Shown here in pieces: positions 63,707 through 64,000 of a stretch of 64,000 nt of DNA. The notes under the pieces are model-generated. The model was not told where the DNA came from and made no database searches. It saw only the letters and a program-made list of their open reading frames with translations. The stretch covers positions 806,001 through 870,000 of the forward strand of contig OOIN01000043.1 of the NCBI GenBank assembly GCA_900323505.1, given 5' to 3'. The position numbers and the translations under genes are program-made. Every line of letters starts with the position of its first letter. The first letter of the stretch is position 1. This DNA is from Ustilago trichophora (taxonomy: Eukaryota; Basidiomycota; Ustilaginomycetes; Ustilaginales; Ustilaginaceae).

Positions 63707-64000
63707 TCATGTCGATGCTGTCTGTCTGTGCTGGGCAAGAAGGTTGGCTAGAGATGCGTCGACGGGCTGCGAGCTCGAGTCGGCCTCACCTCTCACCTCT
63801 CTTGCCAACGCTTTGGCTCTCTCTAGCGCCACCTGCTGAATGATGGATGGTTGGAGGGTTGGGGAGATGTTGTCGGATGTCGAGCTTGGCATCTGGGTAT
63901 TTGTCTGAAGTTGTGCGGCCGATGTTTCTTGCGAGGCTTGGGTAGGTTGTGGTTGTGTGGATCCCGCATGCTTGCTGCCCAGGATGCCTTCCAATTCCAA
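63707..64000 (-). CDS. Partial ORF running off the right edge (C-terminus)
   Basis: 97 codons open from the window edge to a TGA at 63707-63709. Gln/Ser/Thr/Ala-rich with one likely helix (VALERAKALAREVRGEAD). Converges on the SAP-like gene. No family recognised; composition is like the tails of the neighbouring real genes, so it may be the end of a larger gene. Confidence 0.4.
   Translation of the reverse strand: MELEGILGSKHAGSTQPQPTQASQETSAAQLQTNTQMPSSTSDNISPTLQPSIIQQVALERAKALAREVRGEADSSSQPVDASLANLLAQHRQTAST

Overview
The window is nuclear DNA of a basidiomycete, most likely a smut fungus (Ustilaginales). The reasons are compact genes with none to five short GT-AG introns, GC-rich coding sequence, an intron-bearing tRNA-Met, and a Cla4-type PH/CRIB/kinase and Erg1 of the kind found in Ustilago and Sporisorium. 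Species is not determined. Intron-exon structures below were built by hand from splice signals, reading phase and conserved protein motifs.

Layout. 0.4-37.5 kb is a dense housekeeping region: Mcm10 (+), Vps35 (-), intron-containing tRNA-Met(CAT) (+), Cla4 PAK kinase (-), METTL14/Kar4-like MT-A70 protein (+), CAF-1 subunit Cac2 (-), tRNA-splicing endonuclease subunit Sen2 (-), Isd11 (+), Pab2-type RRM protein (-), a BTP histone-fold TAF-like protein (+), sulfite oxidase (-), squalene epoxidase Erg1 (+), Cue3/ASCC2 (-), Yet3/BAP31 (-). 58.4-63.2 kb is a second intact block: TBP (+), CFIm25/NUDT21 (-), and an uncharacterised membrane protein with a SAP/HeH-like N-terminus (+). A partial ORF runs off the right edge.

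The unusual part is 36.9-57.1 kb. A short-chain dehydrogenase (SDR) gene and a ferric reductase gene lie head to head about 0.8 kb apart, and both are broken. The SDR is split inside its glycine-rich cofactor motif by a 15.7-kb nest of two related Ty3/gypsy-like LTR retrotransposons. Outer element A has a second copy, B, inserted in its gag. B has identical LTRs, intact gag and pol, and is the younger insertion. A carries CpG transitions, including two CGA-to-TGA stops relative to B. Both copies keep a textbook -1 frameshift signal at the gag/pol junction. The ferric reductase is split by a 952-bp LTR-like sequence (TGT...ACA, 5-bp target duplication GTCAA); removing it restores one open frame.

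Functional themes: DNA replication and chromatin (Mcm10, Cac2), basal transcription and 3'-end processing (TBP, TAF-like, CFIm25, Pab2), tRNA splicing (Sen2) with a spliced tRNA gene nearby, ribosome quality control (Cue3), membrane traffic and ER (Vps35, Yet3), ergosterol (Erg1) and Fe-S biogenesis (Isd11). These do not form an operon-like pathway; the neighbourhood looks like ordinary fungal gene order interrupted by one transposon hot spot.
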